Shown piece by piece: positions 48,408 to 58,212 of a stretch of DNA of 64,000 nt; the stretch's first letter is position 1, and each line of letters starts with the position of its first letter. Under the pieces are notes generated by a model. That model was not told where the DNA came from and did not search any database. It saw nothing but the letters and a program-made list of their open reading frames with translations. The DNA is from Halosimplex aquaticum (lineage in GTDB: Archaea; Halobacteriota; Halobacteria; Halobacteriales; Haloarculaceae). Location of the stretch: positions 4,464,001 to 4,528,000 of the forward strand of contig NZ_CP118158.1 of NCBI RefSeq assembly GCF_028747785.1, in the 5' to 3' direction. The translations under genes and the position numbers were made by a program.

Positions 48408-48766
48408 AACAGGATCCCGAGGTTGTGAACCGTCGTGTAGGTGCCGACGGCGGTCAACAGGAGCGGCGGCGCGTAGAACATGAGCCTGTCGTCGTCGCCG
48501 ACGCCCGCCCAGAGGCTGATCCCAATGCAGGCGTAGATGACAAGCAGTTTGAGCGCGAGGAACCCGCCGCCGCCGAAGGCCATGATGGCCTGTCTGATGA
48601 CCGGGTTCGCTTCGGTGGTGAGCGGACTGAAGTAGACGAGCGCGATGGTCGTCACGATATCGCCGACGCCGTACGTGGCGAGCGCGAGCAGCCAGACGCG
48701 CGAGAACGACACCTCGTCGAACGGCGTGCGATCGAGGGTCAGCCAGTCCGCGTCCGCCGTTGCCAT
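48401..48766 (-). CDS. DUF5658-like four-helix membrane protein
   Basis: A 121-residue integral membrane protein with about four helices, including VWLLALATYGVGDIVTTIALVYFS and GFLALKLLVIYACIGISLW, and a short N-terminal cytoplasmic part. It looks like DUF5658, a family of unknown function in haloarchaea. ATG 48766 is preceded by a TATA-like AGTATATAA (minus strand, about 48793-48801), about 30 nt away, which supports a leaderless start. It is convergent with the TasA-like gene, overlapping by 7 bp. Confidence 0.78.
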   Translation of the reverse strand: MATADADWLTLDRTPFDEVSFSRVWLLALATYGVGDIVTTIALVYFSPLTTEANPVIRQAIMAFGGGGFLALKLLVIYACIGISLWAGVGDDDRLMFYAPPLLLTAVGTYTTVHNLGILFH

Positions 48767-48921
48767 TATAGACGAACAGGAGAGGCCGAGTTATATACTA
48801 TCTGTAGCAAAAATCACATCTGATACTGTGTCCCGTTTGAGGACGCTAGTCTCGGGGCGTTCCCTGGCGAGTTCACCGGCCTCGATCGAGTCGCCCTCGA
48901 CTGGTATGGGTCTCCGAAGAC

Positions 48922-50118
48922 TCAACTCGTGTCTTCGGGCCACGTAGCTCCGCTTCCGTCGGCGACGTCTTCGAGCGTACCGGAGTCGACCGGGAACGTG
49001 ACCCCGTTTCGCGTCTCTAGAACCTCGACCGTTATCTCGTACCGGTCCCCGTTCGTCCCGCCCGTGCTGTAGGAGACGGTCCCGTCGGGCTGATTCTGAC
49101 CGGTCGTGGTGGTTTCGGTCGCCCACGAATTGTCCGCGTTCTCGAACGTGATTTTGGCCCCTCCGAACCGATCGGCGTCCGCCGTCTGGTACGAGAGCGA
49201 GTACTTCGCACCGGCGCCGTCCGTGTTGTCTGTAACGACGAAGGAGTCGAGTTTCGGGCTGTCGGGTTCGACGGGGTCGCCGTACGCCTCGGGGTCGGAC
49301 CCGTCCGCGACGTCGGTGAACTCGGTGCTGTCCACGACCAGCCCGTTCTGGTTCAGGACTTCCACGGCGATGTCGAAGCTGTGGCCGCCGGTCCCATCGA
49401 CGCTGTACGTGACGTGGCCGTTCGGGGCGTTCTCGCTTGTCCTGGTACGCGTCCCCCAGTTCTCGGTCGTGTCTTTGAACCGAATGCGGACGTTCGAGAA
49501 CTCGTCGCGCTCCACCACCTGGTAGTACAGGTCGTAGCTCGCGCCGGAGTTGTCAGGGGTGTCCTCGACGAACGCCCACTCTAACTCCGAACTGTTCCCG
49601 TTCCCGAAGTCGCCTTCGCCGGTGTCGGCCCCGTCCGGGTTGTCCGTTGCGACCTTTCGGATGACGGGATCGGTGCTCCCGCTCCGATAGACCCTGAACG
49701 TGAACCGGTACGTGTCGCTGCTCTCCGCACCCCCGTCGGAACCGCTGCTCGGATACGACACCACTCCCTCTGTGTTCGCCCTCGTGAACGTCTCCCCGGA
49801 GATGTACGATTTATCGAGGTTCTCTACCTGGATCTCGATGCGGTCGAAATCGCTTACCCACTCGACCTGATAGGCGACCTGATAGTCGACGCTGCCGTAC
49901 TGGGTGTTGTCCGTGATCTGGTAGTCGAGGTTCGGTTCTCGTTCGACGCGGACCGCGCCGCTCGCGGTCTCGGTGTCTGAAAACCGCGCGAGCGTCTCCG
50001 AGGCCACTAGCTGCGAACTACCGCCGATCAGGAGCAGCCCCCCGGCGAGGAACCGTCGGCGCGAGACGACGCCGCGGTTCGAACCACTCCCCGCGTCCCG
50101 CCGTGTATCTTCAGTCAC
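48922..50118 (-). CDS. Tat-exported repeat protein with SipW-type signal region
   Basis: A 398-residue secreted protein. The signal has a twin Arg (SRRRFLAGGLLLIGG) and ends in ETLARFSDTETASG, which is the FSDTE-type sequence that marks substrates of SipW-like signal peptidases. The mature part is built from three similar beta repeats of about 100 residues (each with WxxT-tt and GxxSYxxxGxxG-like blocks; spacing around 90-170, 195-280 and 300-395). Starting at GTG 50118 overlaps the peptidase stop by 8 bp; an upstream ATG at 50142 also fits. It is probably a surface or filament-associated protein processed by the adjacent peptidase. Confidence 0.8.
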   Translation of the reverse strand: MTEDTRRDAGSGSNRGVVSRRRFLAGGLLLIGGSSQLVASETLARFSDTETASGAVRVEREPNLDYQITDNTQYGSVDYQVAYQVEWVSDFDRIEIQVENLDKSYISGETFTRANTEGVVSYPSSGSDGGAESSDTYRFTFRVYRSGSTDPVIRKVATDNPDGADTGEGDFGNGNSSELEWAFVEDTPDNSGASYDLYYQVVERDEFSNVRIRFKDTTENWGTRTRTSENAPNGHVTYSVDGTGGHSFDIAVEVLNQNGLVVDSTEFTDVADGSDPEAYGDPVEPDSPKLDSFVVTDNTDGAGAKYSLSYQTADADRFGGAKITFENADNSWATETTTTGQNQPDGTVSYSTGGTNGDRYEITVEVLETRNGVTFPVDSGTLEDVADGSGATWPEDTS

Positions 50119-50689
50119 GGCCGTTCTCCTCCGTATCGTCACTGGACCCGGTCGTTCGGTCGGTTCCAGTCCGTGCCAGGTCCCAGAGTTCGGTCACGGC
50201 CAGCAAGACGGCGGGTACGATCACCAGCAGGGCCAACCCGAGGTCCGTCTGTGCGAACGTGATGGCGTATCCGAGAAGCGGGACGTGGAACCCCACCCGA
50301 CCGATAACGGCCTGGGACGGGACGAGCTCGGGGTCCGCCTGGTCGTTCGCGTCGCCTTTCGTCCGGAAACGACGTTCTCCGCCCTCCTCGACGACCCCCA
50401 CGACTCGATGGGTCACGCGCTGGTCGCCGGCCGCCCCGTTCCGGAACGTGATGACGTCGCCGGTCGAGATCTCGGCGGCCGGCACCGAACTCACGTAGAC
50501 CACCGAACCCGCCTCGATGGACGGCGACATGCTATCCGAACGGACCACGTAACTGGCGTCCGCGCCGACGACCTGCGGAATCGCTGCGCTGACGAACAGG
50601 GCGACGACGGTGACGCCCACCAGCAGACCGGCGAGGTTCACGAGCCGTCTCCAGTCGACCCGCGTTCCGACGAGCAACCGGCCGCTCAT
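50111..50689 (-). CDS. SipW-like signal peptidase I
   Basis: A 192-residue membrane signal peptidase of the archaeal/ER type. The N-terminal helix LVNLAGLLVGVTVVALFVSAA leads into the catalytic Ser53 (RSDSMSPSI), His94 in the place of the bacterial Lys (RVTHRVVGVV) and a conserved Asp113 (TKGDAND). A C-terminal helix follows (ITFAQTDLGLALLVIVPAVLLAVTELW). SipW-type enzymes cut TasA-like proteins that carry FSD-type signals, and three such proteins surround it here. It lies 21 bp downstream of the first TasA-like gene and overlaps the repeat-protein gene, so all are likely one operon. Confidence 0.92.
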   Translation of the reverse strand: MSGRLLVGTRVDWRRLVNLAGLLVGVTVVALFVSAAIPQVVGADASYVVRSDSMSPSIEAGSVVYVSSVPAAEISTGDVITFRNGAAGDQRVTHRVVGVVEEGGERRFRTKGDANDQADPELVPSQAVIGRVGFHVPLLGYAITFAQTDLGLALLVIVPAVLLAVTELWDLARTGTDRTTGSSDDTEENGRD

Positions 50690-50710
50690 TGCCGTCCGCT
50701 CCGGTTCACG

Positions 50711-51322
50711 TTACTGACTGTCATTCTGGTTCAGATGGAACACGAAGTCGATCGAGACGCCGTCACTCTGGAAACTGTCGCCGACGTCCGTGAGGTACAA
50801 CTCGATCGCGAACTCCGTCCCGGTTCCCGGATCGGCGAGGTCGACGAGGTCGTTCTGCGTCGACTCGCTCGACCCGTGCGCGTTCGTCGCGAGGTCGTGT
50901 AGCGTCGGCGGCGAACTCGCGGAGTCGACCTGGCCCCGCAGGTCCGATCCGCCGTACGAGAGCGTCCGTATCTCGACGTTCTCGGCCACCTCCCGGGGAC
51001 TGACGTCCTGGTCGTTTCCGGCCCCGTCGCTCTCGGCGTAGCTCACGTCGACGTCGAGCGACCCCGAGAGGCTACCGCTCCGAACGAGCGTGACGCTGTC
51101 GCTCGTCGCCTCGGTCGGAGCGAGGCTCGTGTCGAACGAAAAGGCGGCGCTCCCTTCGAATCCGAGCGCGAGCGTACCGGTCTGAACTGCGTTCCCGGTG
51201 CTCGACTCCGCGTCGGAGAAGTAGGCCATCGTTCCGGCGCCGGCTGCGGCGCTCGCCGAACCTATCGCGGCCGCGCTCCCCAGTATCTGGCGGCGCGTGA
51301 AGCGGGTCGAGCTATCGGTCAT
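50711..51322 (-). CDS. TasA/camelysin-like secreted protein (copy A)
   Basis: A 203-residue exported protein of the TasA/camelysin fold. Tat-like TRRQILGSAAAIGSASAAAGAG is followed by the processing region TMAYFSDAESSTGN. The mature beta domain contains GSLSGSLDVDVSY and ends DSFQSDGVSIDFVFHLNQN, the terminal FQxDG...LNQ block of the family. The homologue in the next gene shares the same order of blocks (EIRTLSYGGSDL, NDLVDLADPGTGTEF). It is 22 bp before the SipW gene on the same strand, which ties processing to this substrate. Confidence 0.88.
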   Translation of the reverse strand: MTDSSTRFTRRQILGSAAAIGSASAAAGAGTMAYFSDAESSTGNAVQTGTLALGFEGSAAFSFDTSLAPTEATSDSVTLVRSGSLSGSLDVDVSYAESDGAGNDQDVSPREVAENVEIRTLSYGGSDLRGQVDSASSPPTLHDLATNAHGSSESTQNDLVDLADPGTGTEFAIELYLTDVGDSFQSDGVSIDFVFHLNQNDSQ

Positions 51323-51630
51323 CGGACCACCTGGCCCGGGGCGGCGAAGCTCGCTGGGGCGGCGAGAGACCCTCCGCTCTCCGGTCTGCGAACAGCCGTC
51401 CAGTGCTGGATCGGTGGCCGTTCATCTCTGGCGATATCGGCTGTGCCGGCGTGCCCGGCGTCGAGGACTGACGGATACCGCGACTCTCGGCATTAGAGCC
51501 GACGTTCGGCGACGTACTCGACCGTTCGCCTCTCGACCCCGCCGACGTCGAATCGACGCTCTCGGCAGGTCGTCGGTAGCAGCCCGGGGCTTCGCCGTTC
51601 GGGCGTCTCACCGGGGGGATTCGGCCTCGG
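51323..51630. other. 308-bp intergenic gap between the two TasA-like genes
   Basis: No protein-like frame on either strand. The sequence is GC-rich with CGCCGA/TCGGCG-type short repeats and no T-run terminator. The downstream gene (51322) has no obvious TATA box, so transcription may come through from the upstream gene. Confidence 0.5.
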
Positions 51631-52329
51631 TCACTGTCCGCCGTTCTGGTTCAACATGAAGGTGAACGCGACGTCGAGCCCGTCGGCCTGGAAGTCGTTC
51701 CCCGCTTCGCTGCGGAGTTTGACGGCGATCTTGAAGTCGGTCCCGCTCCCCGGGTCGGCGAGGTCGATCAGGTCGTTCCCGCCGTCGCTCTCTCCGTCAC
51801 CGCTGCCGTCCGCGTGCGTGTTGTTGGCCAGGTCGTAGAGGGACGTATACGACGACCCCGCGGTGAAGTACCCGGAGGGTCCGGTGGTCGACCCGGATAT
51901 CTGACCGGTGATGTCGGCCCCGCCGTACGAGAGCGTCGTCACCTCGATAGCCTTCGCGAGGTCGCTCTCGGAGACGTCAGTGCTGTTCGCCGGCGTTCCG
52001 GACGACCCGTCGTCGACGCCGGAGTTGTTGTTCACCGTCACGTCGACGTCCAGCGACCCGTCGATGGAACCCGCGTTGTTCAGCGTCCACGAGTGGGGTC
52101 CTTTCGTGGCGCCGGGTTTGACTTCCGAGAACGCGAAAGTCGCGAGGCTTCCGCTCTCCGGCGTCAGGTCGAGAGTCCCAGCGCTCACCTGGTTGTCGTT
52201 GCTCGCCTCCGAATCGCTGAAGTACGCGAACGTCCCCGCACCCGCGGCGGCGGCCGCCGCGCCCACTGTCACTATGCCACCCAGTACTCGCCGTCGATTG
52301 AGTTCGATCTTGCTTTCGTCGTCGGACAT
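51631..52329 (-). CDS. TasA/camelysin-like secreted protein (copy B)
   Basis: A 232-residue paralogue of copy A with an extra Ser/Gly-rich loop. Signal: NRRRVLGGIVTVGAAAAAAGAG, then TFAYFSDSEASND. The domain has GSIDGSLDVDVTVNNNSG, EVTTLSYGGADITGQI, a TAGSSYTSLYDLANNTHADG segment and the final NDFQADGLDVAFTFMLNQN. ATG 52329 gives the sensible signal; the frame extends 30 codons upstream. A/T-rich sequence with a likely TATA (about 52421-52436, minus strand) lies some 90 bp upstream, suggesting a leadered transcript. Confidence 0.88.
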   Translation of the reverse strand: MSDDESKIELNRRRVLGGIVTVGAAAAAAGAGTFAYFSDSEASNDNQVSAGTLDLTPESGSLATFAFSEVKPGATKGPHSWTLNNAGSIDGSLDVDVTVNNNSGVDDGSSGTPANSTDVSESDLAKAIEVTTLSYGGADITGQISGSTTGPSGYFTAGSSYTSLYDLANNTHADGSGDGESDGGNDLIDLADPGSGTDFKIAVKLRSEAGNDFQADGLDVAFTFMLNQNGGQ

Positions 52330-52521
52330 TGTTTCACCCGTCAGGAGACCGGCCCCACGGCGACTGCGGGACCGACCCACCCCTGACACCGCTGTATTCG
52401 GTACGTATATTCTAGCCACATCGCAATAAAAGCCTAGCGGCTTTCTCTGGCGCTGAAAACGCCGATATCACCACAATTGTTACTATCGGGGAGAAATGGT
52501 TATCGAAACTAACGGGTGGAA

Positions 52522-52536
52522 TTGATAAACGAAAAA
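52522..52536 (-). terminator. T-rich terminator after the spoVR operon
   Basis: On the minus strand a TTTTT run followed by GTTTATC lies about 30 nt beyond the spoVR stop in an A/T-rich patch. It fits archaeal intrinsic termination. Confidence 0.5.
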
Positions 52537-52564
52537 TACGATTCGGGGCGAGACGCGGCCCCGC

Positions 52565-54565
52565 TCAGGCGAGCCACTCGTCTGGCTTGGTGTCGTAGTC
52601 GATGTCGTCGGCGGCGAGGTGGTCGACGGCGTCCCACGGGAGTTCCTCGACGGTCACTTCGTCGCCGTCGTAGCGGATCAGTCGTCCGACCTCTTCGGGT
52701 TCGGGCTCGCGGTCGCGTCGCTTCGCGACCTCGACGTCGTGCTCGTCGAACTCCTTGACGATGGTCTTGAGGTTCACCGGTCGGCCCCAGAGTTCGAACA
52801 CGCGCTCGAGGACGTCCTTGGCCTGCCCGATGTCGAGCATGACGCCGTTGTACTGGTGGGCCAGCAGGAGCTCGTTGCGGTTGTTGTAGTTGCCGTCCTC
52901 GACGACGACGGTGGGCTTGCCGAAGTTGGTGAACTGCAGCATCAACTTCTTCTTCACGTCGCGGTAGTCCGTCGAGGTGACGCGGTAGTCGCCGGTCGAC
53001 TGGGTGTACTCGTAGGTGAAGTACTCGTTCTCGTCGACGAACTCCTGGGTGAGGAACTCGTCGAGGAACGTCACGTCGTTGTGGCTCTCGCGGATCTCCC
53101 GCATCCGGTCCCAGCCGCGGGCGTAGTCGATGTCCGCGAGGGCGTCCTCGACCGACGCGTACCGGGAATCGTCGAACATGTACCGCGAGACCCGCTCCAG
53201 TTCCCCCTGGCTGACCCGCGAGACGAATCCGCGGTTCTGGGGCTTGGTGAGCGAGTAGTGCCGTTCGGCCAGCCCCTCGTAGGTGAGTACCTTCCACGGG
53301 TAGGTCTCGACGTCGATCTCGCCCTCTCGGGCGGATTCGAGCGCGTCGGCGTCGATTCGCGGGTCCTCGGGGTCGAGATCGTCGAGGTGCGTGACCACCG
53401 ACGCGACCTCGGGGTCGGGTTCGATCAGGCCGAGCACCTGCTCGAAGTCGACGGTGTCGTGGAAGTTGCGCCAGGTGACTCCCTCGACGCGGAGCAGGCG
53501 CTCGACGACCTCCCGGCGGTTGGTCGAGTTCTCGACGTACTGCCAGATCTCCAGGCCGAGCTTGTAGGGGTTGAGCCCGGAGGAGCCGAGCACCTTCGCC
53601 ATGTGGTCGGCGTAGAGGACGAACTCGTCGTCGCCGGCGAAGGTCTCGCCGGTCATCATCGCCGACTCCCAGTAGGCGGCCCACCCCTCGTTCATGACCT
53701 TCGTCATCTTCTGCGGGGCGAAGTAGTAGGCCTCCCGGCGCAGCATCTCCAGGATCTCCTTCTGCCAGTCCTCCATCTCGTCGGCCCGCGCGGCGTCCCC
53801 GTCGTACTGCATGCCGTGCTTGCGGAGGAACCCGAGCACGTCCTTCTCCGGTTCGGCGGGGAAGGTCGCGCCCTCCTCGTCGTCGCTCTGGGCCTCCAGC
53901 CACTCCTCGGTGAACACCTGTCCTTTCACTTCGTCGGAGAGGTCGAGCTCTTCGAGCTGCTCGGCCACGTCCGCGGTCTCGTGCTCGTCGATCAGGTCGA
54001 TCCTGGTGTCGATGGGCTCGTAGGGGACGTGCTGGTCGATGTTGTCCTCCAGCGTGAGGACGTGGTCGATCCACTTCTCGACCTCGCCGCGGTCGATCTC
54101 GGGGTCGGTCATGAACGACTCGATGGCGTCGGCGTGCCGCGCGAGCATGGCCGCCGCGTTCGGGTTCTCCGCGAACATGCCGAACCACTCGTTGTTCGCG
54201 AAGAAGTCGGCGTGGGCCTCGACGTGGGTGATGACCGCCTTCTGGTCCGACAGGGTGTTCGACTCCTGGAGGAAGGCGTGGCTCGGGTCGTCGTTGTTGA
54301 CGATCTCGAAGGCCTTGCCGCCGAGGAACTGCCCCTGCTTCTGCTGGCGGTCGTACTGCATGCCCCACCGCCAGTGGGGATACCGCTGCTGGAACCCGCC
54401 GTAGGCGATGAGTTCGTTCATCTCGTCGTAGTCGACGATCCAGTAGTTCACCTCGTAGGGGTCCAGGCCGAACTTGCGGGCGAGGTTGCCCGCCTCGTCG
54501 ACGGGCTCCTCGAGGTCGGCGGCGATGCGCTGGGCCTCGATCCGGTCGCTCATCGGTCTGCTCAT
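52565..54565 (-). CDS. spoVR: SpoVR-family protein
   Basis: A 666-residue protein of the SpoVR family, always found with PrkA and YeaH-like partners. In E. coli its homologue YcgB belongs to a stress module; in Bacillus SpoVR is needed for spore cortex. Conserved segments: [85 protein letters not shown] and the C-terminal [22 protein letters not shown]. There is no known enzymatic residue. ATG 54565 overlaps the stop of the yeaH-like gene (ATGA). Haloarchaea do not sporulate, so the function is presumably stress related. Confidence 0.93.
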   Translation of the reverse strand: MSRPMSDRIEAQRIAADLEEPVDEAGNLARKFGLDPYEVNYWIVDYDEMNELIAYGGFQQRYPHWRWGMQYDRQQKQGQFLGGKAFEIVNNDDPSHAFLQESNTLSDQKAVITHVEAHADFFANNEWFGMFAENPNAAAMLARHADAIESFMTDPEIDRGEVEKWIDHVLTLEDNIDQHVPYEPIDTRIDLIDEHETADVAEQLEELDLSDEVKGQVFTEEWLEAQSDDEEGATFPAEPEKDVLGFLRKHGMQYDGDAARADEMEDWQKEILEMLRREAYYFAPQKMTKVMNEGWAAYWESAMMTGETFAGDDEFVLYADHMAKVLGSSGLNPYKLGLEIWQYVENSTNRREVVERLLRVEGVTWRNFHDTVDFEQVLGLIEPDPEVASVVTHLDDLDPEDPRIDADALESAREGEIDVETYPWKVLTYEGLAERHYSLTKPQNRGFVSRVSQGELERVSRYMFDDSRYASVEDALADIDYARGWDRMREIRESHNDVTFLDEFLTQEFVDENEYFTYEYTQSTGDYRVTSTDYRDVKKKLMLQFTNFGKPTVVVEDGNYNNRNELLLAHQYNGVMLDIGQAKDVLERVFELWGRPVNLKTIVKEFDEHDVEVAKRRDREPEPEEVGRLIRYDGDEVTVEELPWDAVDHLAADDIDYDTKPDEWLA

Positions 54566-55872
54566 TGTGCTTCCTCCTCTGTGCTGAGGATCTCGTAGAT
54601 GGCGTTGACGACGTCTTCCGGACTGGAGACGTAGGCGACGGCCACGTCGTCGGCGTCGCGGAAGTTCCGCTCGACCTCCTCGGCGTGGGTCGCGTTGATG
54701 GCGTTCCCGCTCGGCTGGGTCTCCACGTAGGCGTGGAGGTTCGCCGGGATCTGCTCCATCAGCGGGACGACGTACTCCTCGGTGTCGTTCGAGGAGTTCT
54801 CCGAGTCGCCCGCCGCGAAGACGTAGCGGTTCCACTCGCTCCAGGGGTACTCCTCTAAGAGTTCCGCGGCGAGTTCGTAGGCGCTGGAGATGCGCGTCCC
54901 GCCGCCGGAGCGGATGCCGAAGAACTCGTCGCTCTCGACCTCCCACGCGTCTGCGTCGTGGGCGATGTAGACGAACTCGGCGTTGTCGTACTTGCCCTGG
55001 AGGTACCAGTCCAGCGGCGTGAACGTCCGCTCGACGAGTTCGCGCTTCTTCTGGCGCATCGAGCCGGACACGTCGCGGATGTTGACGACGACGACGTTCT
55101 TCTCGCGCTCCTCGACGATCTCCGGGTAGCGGTAGCGCTCGTCCTCGCGGCGGAAGGGCACCTCTTCGATCCCCTCCCGGCGGATGCGCTGGGCCGTGTC
55201 GACCCGCTCGGTGTTTTCCTCCATCTCGTCGAGGCTGGCCCAGGTCGTCTTCTCGGCGTCTGGGATCTCGTCGTAGGCCTCCTCGATCCACGCGCGGGAG
55301 ACGGGCATGTTCTCGCCGCGGGCCCACTCGAACACCCGCGCGGGGCCCCAGCCGTCGATCTTCAGGGCCTCGCGGACGTAGTCGCGGTCGAAGTCCATCG
55401 CCAGCTTGCGCTTGAGCCCCTGCTTGAACAGCCGCTCGAAGTCCAGCGTCGACGTGGGCCCCGAGCGCGTTATGTCCGTGAAGTCGCCCTCGGTCTCCTC
55501 GACGACCTTCTTGCCCTTCGGGTCGAGGTCGAGGCCGAGCTGCTCGTCCAGCTCCTGGGCGAACTCCTCGGGGTCCATCTCGTAGTACTCGTGTTCGCCG
55601 CCCTCCTCGCCGGGGTCGCCGTCCTCCCCGTCGCCGTCGCCGGGCTGGGGCTCGGCGTCGACGGGGTCGCCCTCCTCAGCGTCGCCCTGGCCGACGCCTC
55701 CCTTGTCGCGCTGGTCGTAGGCGAACTCGGGCAGGTCGACGATCTTGATGGGCACGCGGACGGAGTCCGGGCGGCTCTGGCCGAGGTCGCCGTACTGGAT
55801 GAACTCCGAGAGGTCCTGCCGGCGGTTCTCGCCAACCTCCCGGTAGCGCTCTAAGTCGTCTCTCAGTCCCAT
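54562..55872 (-). CDS. yeaH: YeaH/DUF444-family vWA protein
   Basis: A 436-residue protein with a C-terminal von Willebrand A-like domain: the MIDAS residues are in [11 protein letters not shown], and downstream [14 protein letters not shown] and [15 protein letters not shown] blocks ([16 protein letters not shown]). An acidic/Pro-rich middle (about 70-110) separates the N-terminal domain ([24 protein letters not shown]). YeaH and PrkA interact in bacteria. The gene sits 55 bp after the second kinase gene and overlaps spoVR, so it is translated with both. Confidence 0.92.
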   Translation of the reverse strand: MGLRDDLERYREVGENRRQDLSEFIQYGDLGQSRPDSVRVPIKIVDLPEFAYDQRDKGGVGQGDAEEGDPVDAEPQPGDGDGEDGDPGEEGGEHEYYEMDPEEFAQELDEQLGLDLDPKGKKVVEETEGDFTDITRSGPTSTLDFERLFKQGLKRKLAMDFDRDYVREALKIDGWGPARVFEWARGENMPVSRAWIEEAYDEIPDAEKTTWASLDEMEENTERVDTAQRIRREGIEEVPFRREDERYRYPEIVEEREKNVVVVNIRDVSGSMRQKKRELVERTFTPLDWYLQGKYDNAEFVYIAHDADAWEVESDEFFGIRSGGGTRISSAYELAAELLEEYPWSEWNRYVFAAGDSENSSNDTEEYVVPLMEQIPANLHAYVETQPSGNAINATHAEEVERNFRDADDVAVAYVSSPEDVVNAIYEILSTEEEAQ

Positions 55873-55927
55873 CGTTCACCTCGGGCGCTCGCCGCCCGGC
55901 GTCGCGCCGGCGGGGTCGGCGTAGTTT

Positions 55928-58210
55928 TCAGTCCCATTTGTAACTCACCTGGCTCATGACGTGGCGGCTGGTCAGCTCCGCGGAGGCCTCGCTGTAGTCG
56001 AACATGTCCTGCATGTTCTCGACCGTCTTCGCCTTCAGGTCGGCCGTCTCGGTACCGCTCGGCGGCTCGTCCCACTGGCGCGGGTCGAAGTCCTCGTAGG
56101 CGCGTTTCACGTCGTCCCACGAGTGGCTGCCGAGCACGGTCTGGATGACCGGGATCTCCTTCGGGGAGACGTCCTCGACGCGGAACTCCTCGTCGCGGCG
56201 CTGCCAGGCGTGCCGGTTGAGGGCGGTGATGATCTTGTCCTCGCGGAACGCCTCGACGGCCTCGCCGGGCCGGTTGCCGGCGTAGTCGACCTCGTCGAAC
56301 CGACCGAGGTGCTCGATCTCGAACACCTTCATCTTCAGCGGGTCGGGGTCGACGTACTCGCCGCGGTCGTTCTCGATCTGCTCGTCGGTCGACCACGCGT
56401 AGACGTGCTCGATGTACTCCTCGACGGTCTCCTCGTCGACGCGCTTGTCGCGCATCATCGCGTCGAGCACGTCGTCCTCCTGCTGGCCGAAGACGTGGTT
56501 CTTCACGGGCACGACGCGCTCCTCGAAGTCGGCCGCCTCTGCGTTCGAGAAGACGGGCGCCGTCGAGAGGTCCTCGGCCATCGCGTTGAGGATGTCGCGG
56601 GGCATCACGACGTGCTCGACGTCGAGGTCCCCGTGGTGGCGGTCCTGCTCGCGGTGGAACAGGTCGGCGATCACGTCCCGCGTGAACGTCACCGGGATGC
56701 CGTGGCTCCCGTCGGAGCCCTCGTCGGTGAAGTCGAACTCGTCGGCCTCGATGCGCTCGTCGCCCTCCTGCAGGTAGCCCCGGTCGAAGAGCAGGGCCTT
56801 GTCCACGAGGTCGTGGCCGTTCGGCACGTCGCTGACGTCGAGGCGCGTCACGACCGCGTAGAGCGCGGCCGCCTCCAGCGCGTGGGGCGCCAGCTCCTTC
56901 GCGTTCACCTCGTCGTTCTCGTCGCGGACGTGGACGGACAGCGGCTCCTGGATCCACTCCTCCAGCTCGCCCCAGGAGTCGGCGTCCCACACCTCCGTCT
57001 CGTCGGTGAGCTCCCGGCGGAGCAGTTCGGTCTCCAGCGAGAGGTTCGTGAGGTAGGTGAACTCGTGTTTGTCGAGGCGCCGCTTCAGCGCCTTCAGCGG
57101 GTCCTGGCCTTCGCGGTCGGCGTGCTGGTTGAGCTGGGCCTCCAGGTCGGGGTTGGAGATGATGATCAGCTGGGTGTCGATGTCCATCCCGATGCCCTTG
57201 TCCAGCTTGACCGACTTCTCGTCGGGGACGTTGAGGAGCTTCTGCAGCAGGTCGGCGTGCTGGGCGGCGTCCTCGACGACGGTTAGCAGGCCGTTGCCCT
57301 GCGAGAGCACGCCGTCGTAGCTGAACGCCTGGGGGTTCTTCCGGCCCCGCGAATCGAGTTCCTGGAGCATCCCGCGCATCCACGAGCCGACCAGCCGCTC
57401 CTTGGGCGGGCCGTCGTCCTCCGAGTGGAGCACGCCGATGCCCTGGCCCACGTCGACGACGTAGTTCTTGACGCGCAGGTGCTGGGGGTCCGTGATCGCC
57501 GAGAACAGCTCCTCGACCCCCTCGCGGCGGTAGTTCTCCTCGAGGTACTCGTAGGCCTCGCGGCAGAACGGGTCGAGCCGGCCCTCGACGCGGACCGGGA
57601 TGTGGTCGTCGAGGTTGTCGTTGATCCGGGCGACCAGGTCCTCGCGCACGTCTTCGGGGAAGACGGTGAGCGGGTGGGCCTGGACGGGGCTCTCGTACCA
57701 GTCGTCCTCGTCGGCGACCGGCTCGTCGGCGTAGGTCAGCCCCGCGCCGCCGCTGCCGGCGCCGGCGACGTTCCACTCGACGGTGTACCGGCGGCCCTCG
57801 TCGGTCTTGGAGTACTCGCGCAGCCCGTTGATGAGACAGCGCTTGAGCTCAGACTTCCCGGTCGCCGTGGGGCCGTCGAGCCAGACGATCTTCTCGTCTT
57901 TGCCGCGGCCGGCGGCGATCGAGCGCAGGTCGTCGACGAAGGAGTTCAACACCTCGGTGTTGCCGAGGATGGCGTGCTCGCCGTCGTTGTGCGGGTCGTC
58001 GAAGAAGCGGTAGCGCTCCTTCTGCTCGCCCTCCTCGATGACGGTCCTGGTCCCGGCGGCCTCGATGGCGCTGAGCAGGTACTTCGAGGCGTGGGCGGCC
58101 AGCGCCGGTTCGTCGAGGACGAGGTCGACGTACTCGGCGAGGCTCCGCGGTTCCTCGTAGGTTCGGTCCAGCGACCGGTCGGCCTCGCCGATGAAGTCGT
58201 GACCGCTCAT
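55928..58210 (-). CDS. prkA: PrkA-family kinase (second copy)
   Basis: A 760-residue PrkA-type AAA protein, about 70 residues longer than its upstream partner. Walker A GPTATGKS lies at about 113-120. Family segments follow: GVLSQGNGLLTVVEDA, DKSVKLDKGIGMDIDTQLIIISNPD and HEFTYLTNLSLETELLRREL. ATG 58210 is preferred. It diverges from copy 1 strongly, so it is an old paralogue. Bacterial PrkA was described as a Ser kinase and also as an AAA protease, so the activity remains open. It sits 2 bp from the first prkA stop. Confidence 0.9.
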   Translation of the reverse strand: MSGHDFIGEADRSLDRTYEEPRSLAEYVDLVLDEPALAAHASKYLLSAIEAAGTRTVIEEGEQKERYRFFDDPHNDGEHAILGNTEVLNSFVDDLRSIAAGRGKDEKIVWLDGPTATGKSELKRCLINGLREYSKTDEGRRYTVEWNVAGAGSGGAGLTYADEPVADEDDWYESPVQAHPLTVFPEDVREDLVARINDNLDDHIPVRVEGRLDPFCREAYEYLEENYRREGVEELFSAITDPQHLRVKNYVVDVGQGIGVLHSEDDGPPKERLVGSWMRGMLQELDSRGRKNPQAFSYDGVLSQGNGLLTVVEDAAQHADLLQKLLNVPDEKSVKLDKGIGMDIDTQLIIISNPDLEAQLNQHADREGQDPLKALKRRLDKHEFTYLTNLSLETELLRRELTDETEVWDADSWGELEEWIQEPLSVHVRDENDEVNAKELAPHALEAAALYAVVTRLDVSDVPNGHDLVDKALLFDRGYLQEGDERIEADEFDFTDEGSDGSHGIPVTFTRDVIADLFHREQDRHHGDLDVEHVVMPRDILNAMAEDLSTAPVFSNAEAADFEERVVPVKNHVFGQQEDDVLDAMMRDKRVDEETVEEYIEHVYAWSTDEQIENDRGEYVDPDPLKMKVFEIEHLGRFDEVDYAGNRPGEAVEAFREDKIITALNRHAWQRRDEEFRVEDVSPKEIPVIQTVLGSHSWDDVKRAYEDFDPRQWDEPPSGTETADLKAKTVENMQDMFDYSEASAELTSRHVMSQVSYKWD

Positions 58211-58212
58211 AT

